Source of the DNA: Stenotrophomonas indicatrix
GTDB taxonomy: Bacteria; Pseudomonadota; Gammaproteobacteria; Xanthomonadales; Xanthomonadaceae
DNA: 64,000 bases
Reading direction: 5' to 3'
Assembly: GCA_041545745.1 (NCBI GenBank)
Contig: CP168152.1
Span: 3,904,001-3,968,000, forward strand
The translations under genes and the position numbers were made by a program. Position 1 is the stretch's first letter. The number at the start of each line of letters is the position of its first letter. This document shows positions 63,865 through 64,000 of this stretch, in pieces. The notes beneath the pieces were generated by a model. It was not told where the DNA came from and did not search any database. It was given only the letters and a program-made list of their open reading frames with translations.

Positions 63865-64000
63865 TTACGCCTTTGAGGCGCCCTTGCGTGAGGACTTGCC
63901 GGAAGGCTTTTTTACGATTTTTACCCCGTAATCCTCTTTGAGGACATCCACGATGGCCTCGAACAACTGCGCCTTCTCGTTTGCCTCCCGCAACTGGACC
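63865..64000 (-). CDS. IS3-family transposase OrfA, C-terminal fragment
   Basis: The last 45 residues are visible (VQLREANEKAQLFEAIVDVL, then KEDYGVKIVKKPSGK...), ending at the TAA 63865-63867. The leucine-rich REANEKAQLFEAIVDVL is the coiled coil of OrfA. The N-terminal helix-turn-helix is outside the window. Confidence 0.88.
   Translation of the reverse strand, partial: VQLREANEKAQLFEAIVDVLKEDYGVKIVKKPSGKSSRKGASKA
63907..63913 (-). promoter_or_regulatory. Programmed -1 frameshift site of the IS3 element
   Basis: On the coding strand the heptamer A-AAA-AAG falls in frame within OrfA (codons GTA AAA AAG). A -1 shift there continues as KKAFRQVLTQGRLKGVSVAR into OrfB without a stop. Confidence 0.88.

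Larger units (their letters stand above)
62980..64000 (-). mobile_element. IS3-family insertion sequence, cut by the window edge
   Basis: One terminus appears to start near TGACCCGTCCTGCCATAGGT at 62980, 72 bp after the smeT stop. The element contains OrfB (63032-63862) and the end of OrfA (to 63865), joined by a slippery heptamer. The other end is beyond 64000, so target duplication cannot be checked. The inverted-repeat boundary is inferred from the sequence style only. Confidence 0.8.

Overview
The window looks like chromosome of Stenotrophomonas maltophilia or a very close relative. It is GC-rich, it carries many GTAG-headed palindromes of the SMAG/REP type described for that species, and its right end holds a full smeT-smeDEF multidrug efflux locus. 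No rRNA or tRNA gene was seen.

Layout. (1) 1-12746: N-acetylglucosamine and chitin-oligomer utilisation locus: nagP-nagR-nagB(II)-nagA-nagX on the minus strand, and a sugar kinase, a TonB-dependent receptor and a GH20 hexosaminidase on the plus strand. The shared intergenic region holds LacI-type palindromes. (2) 12770-15998: a five-unit 60-bp tandem repeat, a VanZ-like protein, a MidA-type methyltransferase, a pteridine reductase and folK. (3) 16092-20678: an Anbu-type proteasome homologue and a three-gene two-component cluster. (4) 20880-28056: a BON protein, a Gfo/Idh oxidoreductase, several repeats, gnd, a Tgl-like exported protein, a DUF2242 lipoprotein and prc. (5) 28246-46097: the envelope cluster lipA-lipB-ybeD, lpxR, dacC, rlpA, mltB, rodA copy 2, hipBA, rodA copy 1, mrdA, mreD, mreC and mreB. 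(6) 46380-56055: a PfkB kinase, an LTA-synthase-like enzyme, a HAD phosphatase, lipoproteins, an M1 peptidase, ubiE, a deaminase, small hypotheticals and an iron-permease-like protein. (7) 56191-62908: smeF-smeE-smeD and the divergent repressor smeT, followed by an IS3-family element cut by the window edge.

How the parts work together. Region 1 can degrade chitooligomers, bring GlcNAc across both membranes, phosphorylate it, deacetylate it and deaminate it to fructose-6-phosphate. Region 5 is the conserved rod-shape and peptidoglycan cluster. Its usual order (mre, mrdA, rodA, then mltB, rlpA, dacA, ybeD, lipB, lipA) is interrupted by a second rodA and a hipBA toxin-antitoxin module. Three copies of a structured repeat lie at the junctions. 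Four operator-like palindromes (ATTAGA-N8-TCTAAT) occupy the rodA2/hipB intergenic region.

The most unusual signal is a family of four roughly 100-nt stem-loops (22592, 36113, 36403, 40047). Each has a 25-28 bp outer stem whose sequence differs between copies while pairing is kept, plus two small inner hairpins with nearly invariant loops. Three copies sit inside larger conserved modules of about 220-290 bp beside the two rodA genes.
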